Assembly (NCBI GenBank): GCA_937926065.1
Contig: CALANM010000169.1
Coordinates: forward strand, 1-11,262
Direction of reading: 5' to 3'
Source: an uncultured Microbacterium sp.
GTDB taxonomy: Bacteria > Actinomycetota > Actinomycetes > Actinomycetales > Microbacteriaceae
DNA: 11,262 nt
In this document: one piece after another, positions 1 through 6,255 of the stretch
Numbering within the stretch: the first letter of the stretch is position 1
How the letters are laid out: each line of letters begins with the position of its first letter
Position numbers and translations under genes: made by a program
The notes under the pieces: generated by a model
Databases searched by the model: none
The model's input: only the letters and a program-made list of their open reading frames with translations
Told to the model about the DNA's origin: nothing

Positions 1-1
1 C

Positions 2-433
2 CTGAAGACGCTGGTGGACGTCGGCCTCGGTTACGTGCGGCTCGGCCAGTCGGCCACGACGCTGTCGGGCGGGGAAGCGCAGCGGGTCAAGCTCGCGACC
101 GAGCTGCAGCGCCGCTCGAACGGGCGAAGCATCTACGTGCTGGACGAGCCCACGACGGGTCTGCACTTCGAGGACGTCAGCCGGCTGCTCGAGGTGCTGA
201 ACGGCCTCGTCGACAAGGGCAACACGGTCATCGTCATCGAGCACAACCTCGACGTCATCAAGTCCAGCGACTGGGTGATCGACCTGGGCCCGGAAGGCGG
301 CGCCGGCGGGGGCCAGGTCGTCGCGACGGGCACACCCGAAGACGTCGCGGCCGTCCCCGAGAGCCACACCGGACGCTTCCTGGCCGAAGTGCTCGCCGCC
401 GATAGGACGATTCCGGCGCGCAAGGCAGGCTGA
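2..433 (+). CDS. uvrA: UvrABC excinuclease ATPase subunit A, C-terminal part (5'-truncated by window edge)
   Basis: UvrA is the damage-recognition ATPase of nucleotide excision repair. It scans DNA as a dimer and loads UvrB at lesions. Only the last 143 residues lie here, covering the end of the second ABC ATPase domain. The reading frame is open from base 2, so the true start is upstream of the window. Visible motifs are the ABC signature LSGGE (from base 62), Walker B with the following D-loop (VLDEPTTGLH, around bases 137-166), and the H-loop histidine in VIEHNLDVI. The tail LGPEGGAGGG followed by GTPEDVA is the characteristic UvrA C-terminal segment. Walker A and the zinc modules are outside the window. 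uvrC begins one base after the stop, suggesting co-transcription. Identity is certain from the motifs; the rest of the gene cannot be assessed. Confidence 0.97.
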   Translation: MKTLVDVGLGYVRLGQSATTLSGGEAQRVKLATELQRRSNGRSIYVLDEPTTGLHFEDVSRLLEVLNGLVDKGNTVIVIEHNLDVIKSSDWVIDLGPEGGAGGGQVVATGTPEDVAAVPESHTGRFLAEVLAADRTIPARKAG

Positions 434-434
434 G

Positions 435-2411
435 GTGGCCTCCGCCCTGCCCTACAAGCCCAAGCCGGGGGAGATCCCCACCAACCCCGGCGTGTATCGC
501 TTCCGTGACGCTGACGGACGTGTGCTGTACGTCGGCAAGGCGAAGAACCTGCGCGCCCGCCTGTCGAACTACTTCGCCCCGCTGCACACACTGCATGAGC
601 GCACGCGGCGGATGGTCACGACCGCCGCTTCGGTCGAATGGACCGTGGTCAACAGCGACGTGGAGTCGCTGCAGCTCGAGTACATGTGGATCCAGGAGTT
701 CTCGCCTCCCTTCAACGTCCGCTACAAAGACGACAAGTCGTACCCGTACATGGCGATCACGCTCGCCGACGAGGCCCCGCGCGTGATCGTCACCCGCAAC
801 CGCAAGATCCGGGGCGCGAAGTACTTCGGCCCGTACCCCAAGGTGTGGGCCGTGCACGACACCATCGACCTGATGATCAAGGTCTTCCCCATCCGCACGT
901 GCAGCGATGCGTCATACAAGAAGGCGATGGCCACGGGCCGGCCCTGCTTCCCCGGTCAGATCGGGCGCTGCGGCGGTCCCTGCTCGATGAGGGTCACGGT
1001 CGAGGAGCATCGGGCGATCGTCGACGACTTCGTCGCGTTCATGTCCGGAGGAGACCAGCGGTTCATGCGTGAGCTCACCAAGCGCATGAAGGAGGCGGCC
1101 GCGGCGATGGACTACGAGTCGGCCGCCGTCTACCGTGACAAGCTCCAGGCGATCGACGCCGTCCTGAGCAGAAGCGCGCTCGTGCTCTCGAGCGACACCG
1201 ACGCCGATCTGTTCGGCATTGCCGAAGACGAACTCTCGGCCGCCGTGCAGCATTTCGTCGTGCGCGGAGGACGCGTGCGCGGCGTGCGCGCCACCACCGT
1301 CGACAAGGAGCTCGACATCTCCGGGCCCGACCTCGTCGACCAGGTGGTGCAGCGCGCCTACGGCGATGCCCCGGCCGGCGACATCCCGCGGCAGGTCATC
1401 GTTCCTGAGCTGCCCGAAGACGCCGCCGACCTCGAAGCGTGGCTGCAGGGGCGGCGCGGCAAGCGCGTCACCCTGCGCACGGCTCAGCGTGGACGCAAGG
1501 CCGACCTGATGAAGACGGCGGAGCTCAACGCGCGGCAGGCGCTGATGCTTCACAAGACGCGACGCACGAGCGACTACACGGCGCGGACACAGGCGCTCAC
1601 CGACCTGCAGGACGCCCTCGGCATGAGCGAAGCGCCGCTGCGGATCGAGTGCTTCGACGTCTCTCACCTCGGCGGCACGAACGTCGTGGCATCGATGGTC
1701 GTCTTCGAAGACGGTCTCGCGCGCAAAGACCAGTACCGCTCGTTCACGGTCCCCGAGACGACCGATGACACCGACTCGCTCTACCAGGTGCTGCGCCGCA
1801 GACTCGCCTACATCGACTCCGACGACGCGAACGATGACGCTGCGCTCGATGCCGCCGACGGCGTGGATGCCGCAGCCGCGCCCAGCGTCATGACGATCGA
1901 CCCCACGACCGACGACCCGACGGTCGGAGATGCCGACGAGGCCCCTGTCGTCACGACCCGCAAGCGTCCGCGCTTCGCCTACCGGCCCCAGCTTCTCGTC
2001 GTCGATGGCGGCAAGCCACAGGTCGAGGCAGCGGCGCGCGCCCTCCGCGATGCGGGCCACACCGAGATCGCTCTCTGCGGCATCGCGAAGAGGCTCGAAG
2101 AGGTGTGGCTGCCGGGGGAGGACTTCCCCGTCATCCTGCCGCGCACCTCCGAAGCCCTGTACCTGCTGCAGCGCCTCCGCGACGAGGCACATCGCTTCGC
2201 GATCACGCACCAGCGCAAGCGGCGCAAGCGCGACATCACGTCAGTGCTCAGCGAAGTTCCCGGACTCGGTGAGAACCGCATCAAGGCGCTCCTGCGCCAC
2301 TTCGGGTCGGTCGCCGCGCTCCGCCAGGCGGGCCCCGAGCAGATCGCTGAGCTTCCCGGCATCGGACCCAAGCTCGCTGAATCCGTCCACCGGCACCTCG
2401 CGGCGCGCTGA
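435..2411 (+). CDS. uvrC: UvrABC excinuclease subunit C, dual-incision nuclease
   Basis: UvrC binds the UvrB-DNA complex and cuts the damaged strand on both sides of the lesion. The 658-residue product has all family domains. An N-terminal GIY-YIG nuclease has GVY at 19-21, YVG at 32-34, Arg40 and Glu82, and makes the 3' cut. Four cysteines (156, 171, 179, 183) are spaced like the iron-sulfur cluster ligands of characterised UvrC. A UVR helical hairpin (about 208-243) contacts UvrB. The RNase H-like nuclease carries CFDVSH (Asp408), LLVVDGGKPQ (Asp524) and a histidine in DEAHRF (585-590), and makes the 5' cut. Two helix-hairpin-helix motifs (PGLG 609-612, PGIG 641-644) bind DNA. The GTG start lies one base after the uvrA stop and gives the usual N-terminus; its ribosome-binding site is weak, which fits translational coupling. 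An acidic Asp/Ala-rich insert (about 462-505) splits the RNase H-like domain. Confidence 0.97.
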   Translation: MASALPYKPKPGEIPTNPGVYRFRDADGRVLYVGKAKNLRARLSNYFAPLHTLHERTRRMVTTAASVEWTVVNSDVESLQLEYMWIQEFSPPFNVRYKDDKSYPYMAITLADEAPRVIVTRNRKIRGAKYFGPYPKVWAVHDTIDLMIKVFPIRTCSDASYKKAMATGRPCFPGQIGRCGGPCSMRVTVEEHRAIVDDFVAFMSGGDQRFMRELTKRMKEAAAAMDYESAAVYRDKLQAIDAVLSRSALVLSSDTDADLFGIAEDELSAAVQHFVVRGGRVRGVRATTVDKELDISGPDLVDQVVQRAYGDAPAGDIPRQVIVPELPEDAADLEAWLQGRRGKRVTLRTAQRGRKADLMKTAELNARQALMLHKTRRTSDYTARTQALTDLQDALGMSEAPLRIECFDVSHLGGTNVVASMVVFEDGLARKDQYRSFTVPETTDDTDSLYQVLRRRLAYIDSDDANDDAALDAADGVDAAAAPSVMTIDPTTDDPTVGDADEAPVVTTRKRPRFAYRPQLLVVDGGKPQVEAAARALRDAGHTEIALCGIAKRLEEVWLPGEDFPVILPRTSEALYLLQRLRDEAHRFAITHQRKRRKRDITSVLSEVPGLGENRIKALLRHFGSVAALRQAGPEQIAELPGIGPKLAESVHRHLAAR

Positions 2412-2436
2412 CTCCCCAGCCCGGACTGACTAGGCT
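2408..2436 (+). promoter_or_regulatory. Candidate housekeeping sigma promoter for rapZ
   Basis: CTGACT (2408-2413, resembling TTGACA) is separated by 17 bases from TAGGCT (2431-2436, an actinobacterial-type -10). The -35-like element overlaps the uvrC stop codon. A start would fall near 2443, leaving a short leader before the rapZ Shine-Dalgarno sequence. Both hexamers match consensus at only four of six positions, so this is tentative. Confidence 0.4.
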
Positions 2437-2467
2437 GAATATCCGAGAGACGGCATAAGGAGCGGAC

Positions 2468-3337
2468 GTGACGGATACGGCAGGCGAAGTCCTGATCGTC
2501 ACCGGCATGTCCGGCGCCGGACGCACGACCGCCGCAAACGCCCTCGAGGACATCGGCTGGTATGTGGTCGACAATCTGCCGCCGCAGATGCTCCGGCCGC
2601 TGCTGGAGATGTCCGAAGCCGCCGCCGGAGCGCTGCCCAAGGTGGCCGCCGTCGTCGATGTGCGCGGCCGCGGCCTGTTCAGCGCGCTGCCGGCCGTCAC
2701 CGAAGCGCTCCGCAAGGGAAGATCGCTGCGCGTCCTGTTCCTCGACGCCTCCGACGACGTCCTCGTGCGCCGGTTCGAGTCCGTCCGCCGCCCTCACCCC
2801 CTGCAGGGAGAAGGGACGCTCCTCGACGGCATCGTCCGCGAACGTGAGCGGCTCGCCGCCATCCGTGAGAGCGCCGACGTCATCGTCGACACGAGCGCCC
2901 TGAACATCCACCAGCTCGCGACACGGATCATGGAGCTGTTCCGCGGAGAAGGCGACGCCCGGCATACCGTCACCGTCATGAGCTTCGGCTTCAAGTACGG
3001 CCTCCCCACCGACGTCGACCTCGTCGCGGACATGCGCTTCCTTCCCAACCCGTTCTGGGTGCCGGCGCTGAAGTCCCTGACCGGCGAGGACGCGTCCGTG
3101 CGCGAGTACGTGCTCGAGCAGCAGGGCGCGCTCGAGTTCATCGACGCCTACGCCACTGCGCTGCGCCCCGTGCTCGAGGGCTACCAGCGGGAGAACAAGC
3201 AGCACTCGGTCGTCGCCGTGGGCTGCACCGGCGGCAAGCACCGCTCCGTCGTGACGGTGATCGAGCTCGCCCGGCGTCTGTCCGACCTGCCCGGGGTGGC
3301 CGTCCGAGTGAAACATCGCGACCTCGGTCGAGAGTAG
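2468..3337 (+). CDS. rapZ: RapZ/YvcJ family P-loop nucleotide-binding protein (RNase adaptor family)
   Basis: In E. coli, RapZ binds small RNAs and guides RNase E to control glucosamine-6-phosphate synthase. In Gram-positives the homologue (YvcJ) binds and hydrolyses nucleotides, with a less clear role. The 289-residue product is full length. It has an N-terminal P-loop (13-20, GMSGAGRT), a Walker B-like strand (VVDVRGR, 62-68), the family block RRPHPLQGE (107-115), and a C-terminal domain with SFGFKYGLP (172-180), DMRFLPNPFW (188-197) and GCTGGKHRSV (252-261). The invariant P-loop lysine is replaced by Arg19, which I recall also for the mycobacterial homologue, so it is probably a lineage trait. 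The GTG start is supported by AAGGAG five bases upstream (2457-2462). whiA follows without the usual yvcK between them. The actinobacterial function is not established, so the sRNA role should not be assumed. Confidence 0.95.
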   Translation: MTDTAGEVLIVTGMSGAGRTTAANALEDIGWYVVDNLPPQMLRPLLEMSEAAAGALPKVAAVVDVRGRGLFSALPAVTEALRKGRSLRVLFLDASDDVLVRRFESVRRPHPLQGEGTLLDGIVRERERLAAIRESADVIVDTSALNIHQLATRIMELFRGEGDARHTVTVMSFGFKYGLPTDVDLVADMRFLPNPFWVPALKSLTGEDASVREYVLEQQGALEFIDAYATALRPVLEGYQRENKQHSVVAVGCTGGKHRSVVTVIELARRLSDLPGVAVRVKHRDLGRE

Positions 3338-3340
3338 GCT
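3335..3340 (+). promoter_or_regulatory. Possible -10 element upstream of whiA
   Basis: TAGGCT overlaps the rapZ stop codon and continues as GGAACA. It repeats the hexamer found upstream of rapZ. No good -35 hexamer lies 16-18 bases upstream, so whiA may equally be read from the rapZ transcript. This is only a weak candidate. Confidence 0.25.
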
Positions 3341-3398
3341 GGAACATTGCCGCGCAGACTCCCGTGACGTCCCCCCTGCCCCAGAACGAAGGATCACC

Positions 3399-4376
3399 GT
3401 GCCGTTGACCGCTGATGTGAAAGCCGAGCTCGCGGGCATTCGTGACCCGCGTCCCTCTGCGCGGATCGCGGAGCTGACAGCGGTGCTCCGCTTCGCCGGC
3501 GGACTGCACTCGATCGCCGGTCGCGTCGCGGTCGAGGCCGAGCTCGAGACGGAGATCCTCGCCCGCCGCGTCGCACGCGAGCTGATGGAGATCTACGGGG
3601 TGCGCCCTGAGCTCGCGCACGTGCAGGCATCGGGCGGACGTGCCGGCGGCCACTTCGCTGTCCGCGTCATCGAGGGCGGCGAGACTCTCGCTCGCCAGAC
3701 GGGCCTGCTTGACCAGCGCCGCCGCCCCGTTCGCGGTCTTCCCAACAGGCTCACGACCGGTTCCCGGGGCGACCTCGCCGCCATCTGGCGGGGTGCCTTC
3801 CTCGCGTCCGGAGCTCTCTCCGAGCCCGGACGGTCCGCGGCGCTGGAGATCGCCTGCCCTTCGCCCGAGGCCGCCATGGCGCTCGTCGGCGCAGGGCACC
3901 GGCTCGGAATCGCCGCCAAGGCGCGTGAGGTCCGCGGTGCTCCCCGCGTCGTCGTCCGCGACGGCGAGGCCATTCGCGCGGCGTTGGCGGAGATGGGGGC
4001 CGCCCGCACCGCCGCCGCATGGGAGGAGATGCGTCAGCGCCGGGAGGTCCGCGCCGGCGTCAACCGTCTCGTGAACTTCGACGACGCCAACCTGCGGCGC
4101 TCGGCGCAGGCCGCTGTCGCCGCATGCGCGCGCGTCGAGCGCGCTCTCGAGATCCTCGGCGACGACGTCCCCGACCACCTTCGCCAGGCCGGCGAGCTGC
4201 GTCTGGCGCACCGCGACGCGAGCCTCGACGAGCTCGGCCACCACGCCGACCCGCCGCTCACGAAAGACGCCGTGGCGGGCCGCATCCGTCGCCTCCTCGC
4301 GATGGCCGACAAGCGCGCCGCCGCCGACGGCGTGCCCGACACCGAGTCCGCGGTGCCGGCCGGCTTCGAGGACTGA
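3399..4376 (+). CDS. whiA: WhiA, sporulation/cell-division transcription regulator
   Basis: WhiA is a DNA-binding regulator conserved across Gram-positive bacteria. In Streptomyces it acts with WhiB to switch aerial hyphae to septation; in non-sporulating relatives it is linked to cell division and chromosome segregation. The 325-residue product has an N-terminal LAGLIDADG-like fold in two halves (about 1-90 and 95-195), including RFAGGLH (31-37), LARQTGLLD (97-105) and WRGAFLASGAL (130-140). A linker with NRLVNFDDANLRRS (222-235) leads to a C-terminal helix-turn-helix (about 270-305), containing DPPLTKDAVAGRIRRLLAMA (284-303). The catalytic acidic residues of homing endonucleases are not retained, as in other WhiA proteins. 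The GTG start has AAGGA five bases upstream (3389-3393). The rapZ-whiA order is typical, except that yvcK is missing. Confidence 0.96.
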   Translation: MPLTADVKAELAGIRDPRPSARIAELTAVLRFAGGLHSIAGRVAVEAELETEILARRVARELMEIYGVRPELAHVQASGGRAGGHFAVRVIEGGETLARQTGLLDQRRRPVRGLPNRLTTGSRGDLAAIWRGAFLASGALSEPGRSAALEIACPSPEAAMALVGAGHRLGIAAKAREVRGAPRVVVRDGEAIRAALAEMGAARTAAAWEEMRQRREVRAGVNRLVNFDDANLRRSAQAAVAACARVERALEILGDDVPDHLRQAGELRLAHRDASLDELGHHADPPLTKDAVAGRIRRLLAMADKRAAADGVPDTESAVPAGFED

Positions 4377-4408
4377 CCCTCCCTGTGTCGCGCTGCGGGA
4401 ACAACCCC

Positions 4409-4437
4409 CTGACGTCTGCGTTGTCGGTCAATAGGAT
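4409..4437 (+). promoter_or_regulatory. Candidate promoter of sodA
   Basis: CTGACG (4409-4414) and TAGGAT (4432-4437) are separated by 17 bases, the ideal spacing for a housekeeping sigma factor. A transcription start near 4444 would give a leader of roughly 60 bases before sodA. The -10 hexamer resembles those upstream of rapZ and whiA. No convincing terminator for whiA is seen in 4377-4408. Confidence 0.5.
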
Positions 4438-4439
4438 GG

Positions 4440-4468
4440 GAACGATCCCGTTCGATGAAAGTCCATCG
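4440..4468 (+). promoter_or_regulatory. Two abutting inverted repeats around the predicted sodA transcription start
   Basis: GAACG (4440-4444) pairs with CGTTC (4449-4453) across four bases. CGATG (4453-4457) pairs with CATCG (4464-4468) across six bases. The first sits where transcription would begin, three bases after the -10 hexamer, a usual place for a repressor operator. The second lies in the leader and could form a small RNA hairpin. The arms are only 5 bp, so chance is possible. No known regulator box is recognised. Confidence 0.3.
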
Positions 4469-4488
4469 CCGCACACGCGGCGCTGACC

Positions 4489-4494
4489 AGGAAG
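4489..4494 (+). promoter_or_regulatory. Shine-Dalgarno sequence of sodA, deciding the start
   Basis: AGGAAG lies eight bases before the ATG at 4503. An in-frame ATG at 4455 would add 16 residues, but it lacks a ribosome-binding site and the added residues are not SOD-like. The 4503 start is therefore preferred. Confidence 0.7.
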
Positions 4495-4502
4495 AAGAGA
4501 AC

Positions 4503-5138
4503 ATGGCGACCTACACGCTGCCGGAACTCCCGTACGACTACTCGGCCCTCGAGCCGTCCATCAGCGGCAAGATCATGCAGCTTCACCACTCCAAGCACCA
4601 TCAGGCTTACGTCACGGGTGCCAACACGGCGCTCGAGCAGCTCGCCGAGGCCCGGGAGACCGGCAACCTCGCCAACGTCAACAAGCTCGAGAAGGACCTC
4701 GCGTTCAACCTCGGCGGCCACGTCAACCACTCGATCTTCTGGACCAACCTCGCGCCCGCGGGCAAGGGCGGCGGCGGACAGCCCGAAGGCGAACTGAAGG
4801 CCGCGATCGACGAGTTCTTCGGCGGCTTCGAGAAGTTCCAGGCGCACTTCACCGCCGCTGCGACCGGCATCCAGGGCTCGGGCTGGGCGGTGCTCAGCTG
4901 GGACCCGATCGGCGCGCGCCTCATCATCCAGCAGCTGTTCGACCAGCAGTCGAACACCGCGATGGGCACCATCCCGCTCTTCCAGCTCGACATGTGGGAG
5001 CACGCCTTCTACCTCGACTACCTCAACGTCAAGGCCGACTACGTCAAGGCCGCGTGGAACATCGCGAACTGGTCGAACGTCGCCGCCCGCTTCGAGGCCG
5101 CCCGCGAGCAGAGCAAGGGCCTGCTGGTACTGTCATGA
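4503..5138 (+). CDS. sodA: Superoxide dismutase, Fe/Mn family (probably Mn)
   Basis: This enzyme converts superoxide to hydrogen peroxide and oxygen. The 211-residue product has the normal length. The N-terminal helical-hairpin domain begins YTLPELPYDYSALEP (4-18). The four metal ligands are His28 (QLHHSKHH), His76 (GGHVNHSIFW), Asp163 and His167 (QLDMWEHAFY). The C-terminal alpha/beta domain contains GSGWAVL (125-131). The glutamine in the FDQQSN block (146-151) is at the position of the metal-tuning Gln of Mn enzymes, so manganese is more likely than iron; this is an inference from sequence. No signal peptide is visible, so it is probably cytoplasmic. It has its own probable promoter and is followed by a hairpin, so it looks monocistronic. 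Its place between whiA and gap is not an obvious functional pairing. Confidence 0.96.
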   Translation: MATYTLPELPYDYSALEPSISGKIMQLHHSKHHQAYVTGANTALEQLAEARETGNLANVNKLEKDLAFNLGGHVNHSIFWTNLAPAGKGGGGQPEGELKAAIDEFFGGFEKFQAHFTAAATGIQGSGWAVLSWDPIGARLIIQQLFDQQSNTAMGTIPLFQLDMWEHAFYLDYLNVKADYVKAAWNIANWSNVAARFEAAREQSKGLLVLS

Positions 5139-5144
5139 ACGTCC

Positions 5145-5164
5145 GGTCGTCGGCTACGACGACC
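5145..5164 (+). terminator. Hairpin just after sodA, possible terminator
   Basis: A perfect 8-bp stem (GGTCGTCG at 5145-5152, CGACGACC at 5157-5164) encloses a GCTA tetraloop. It starts seven bases after the sodA stop. There is no T-run downstream, so this would be a U-tract-less terminator or an mRNA-end stabiliser. The remaining 77 bases before gap hold the gap ribosome-binding site; I see no clear promoter there. Confidence 0.5.
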
Positions 5165-5241
5165 TGGCTGGACGCCGTTGTCCACTGTTCGAAAACCGCA
5201 ACAACCGCGCATTCGCGCACGACACACTCAGGAGACATTCC

Positions 5242-6246
5242 GTGACTGTCAAGATCGGAATCAACGGCTTCGGCCGCATCGGACGCAACTTCCTTCGCGC
5301 GGCACTCGCGCAGGGTGCGGACCTCGACATCGTTGCGGTGAACGACCTCACCGACAACAAGACGCTGGCACACCTGCTCAAGTACGACTCCATCCTCGGC
5401 CGTCTCGACCAGGAGGTGTCGTACACGGGCGACTCGATCACGGTCGGCGACCGCACGATCAAGGTGTTCGAGGAGCGCGACCCCGCCAACCTCCCCTGGG
5501 GCGAGCTGGGCGTCGACATCGTCATCGAGTCGACCGGTCGCTTCACCAAGGCCGATGACGCCAAGAAGCACATCGCCGGCGGCGCCAAGAAGGTCATCAT
5601 CTCGGCTCCCGCCAGCGGCGAGGACGGCACGTTCGTGTTCGGCGCCAACGCCGACACCTACGACAGCGCGGTCCACAACGTGATCTCGAACGCGTCGTGC
5701 ACCACGAACTGCCTCGCACCGCTCGCCAAGGTGCTCAACGACGAGTTCGGCATCGTGAAGGGCCTCATGACGACGGTCCACGCCTACACGGCCGACCAGA
5801 ACCTGCAGGACGGCCCCCACGGCGACCTGCGTCGTGCCCGCGCCGCAGCGCTGAACATCGTCCCCACCTCGACCGGCGCCGCCAAGGCCATCGGCCTCGT
5901 GCTGCCCGAGCTGAAGGGCAAGCTCGACGGCTTCGCAATGCGCGTCCCGGTTCCCACCGGTTCGGCGACCGACCTGACGGTCGAGGTGTCGCGCGACGTG
6001 ACCGTCGACGAGGTCAAGGCGGCGTTCAAGGCAGCTGCCGAGGGCCCGCTCAAGGGCATCCTCAAGTACACCGAGGACGAGATCGTCTCCAGCGACATCG
6101 TCACCGACGACCACTCCTGCATCTTCGACGCGGGCCTGACCCGCGTCATCGGCAACCAGGTCAAGGTCGTGGGCTGGTACGACAACGAGTGGGGCTACTC
6201 GAACCGCCTCGTCGACCTCGCCGAGCTCGTCGCCTCGAAGCTCTGA
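5242..6246 (+). CDS. gap: Glyceraldehyde-3-phosphate dehydrogenase, type I
   Basis: This enzyme catalyses the phosphorylating oxidation of glyceraldehyde 3-phosphate to 1,3-bisphosphoglycerate, reducing NAD. The 334-residue product is of standard length. The N-terminal Rossmann fold starts KIGINGFGRIGR (4-15), and Asn34 in VAVNDLTD lies at the end of the second strand, as in NAD-preferring glycolytic enzymes. The catalytic cysteine is Cys153 in SNASCTTNCLAP, with His180 in TTVHAYTADQ as the base. Phosphate-binding segments include PTSTGAAKAIG (208-218), and the C-terminal signature WYDNEWGYSNR (312-322) is intact. The GTG start has AGGAG seven bases upstream (5230-5234). It heads the gap-pgk-tpiA operon; pgk begins nine bases after its stop. 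There is no sign of a second, gluconeogenic gap type here. Confidence 0.98.
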   Translation: MTVKIGINGFGRIGRNFLRAALAQGADLDIVAVNDLTDNKTLAHLLKYDSILGRLDQEVSYTGDSITVGDRTIKVFEERDPANLPWGELGVDIVIESTGRFTKADDAKKHIAGGAKKVIISAPASGEDGTFVFGANADTYDSAVHNVISNASCTTNCLAPLAKVLNDEFGIVKGLMTTVHAYTADQNLQDGPHGDLRRARAAALNIVPTSTGAAKAIGLVLPELKGKLDGFAMRVPVPTGSATDLTVEVSRDVTVDEVKAAFKAAAEGPLKGILKYTEDEIVSSDIVTDDHSCIFDAGLTRVIGNQVKVVGWYDNEWGYSNRLVDLAELVASKL

Positions 6247-6255
6247 GGTAGATCC

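Noticed and set aside
480..720. GIY-YIG nuclease module as a possible homing endonuclease
   Set aside because: It is the normal N-terminal domain of UvrC, in frame with the UVR, RNase H-like and helix-hairpin-helix parts.
912..2210. Long open frame on the minus strand opposite uvrC
   Set aside because: It lies fully antisense to a clear uvrC, resembles no family, and is explained by the scarcity of stop codons in GC-rich DNA.
1979..3439. Long minus-strand open frame across uvrC, rapZ and the whiA start
   Set aside because: It runs against three conserved genes and has low-complexity Arg/Ser/Ala-rich content typical of shadow frames.
3399..3990. LAGLIDADG-like fold as a possible intein or homing endonuclease
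   Set aside because: The full protein matches WhiA, in which this fold is a non-catalytic relic.
3138..4244. Minus-strand open frame opposite whiA
   Set aside because: Antisense to WhiA, which has full-length family similarity; no recognisable motif.
4455..4502. N-terminal extension of sodA from the upstream ATG at 4455
   Set aside because: No ribosome-binding site precedes it, the extra residues are charged and not SOD-like, and a good Shine-Dalgarno sequence precedes ATG 4503.
5044..6114. Minus-strand open frame opposite gap
   Set aside because: Mirror frame of gap codons, with no domain and no ribosome-binding site of note.
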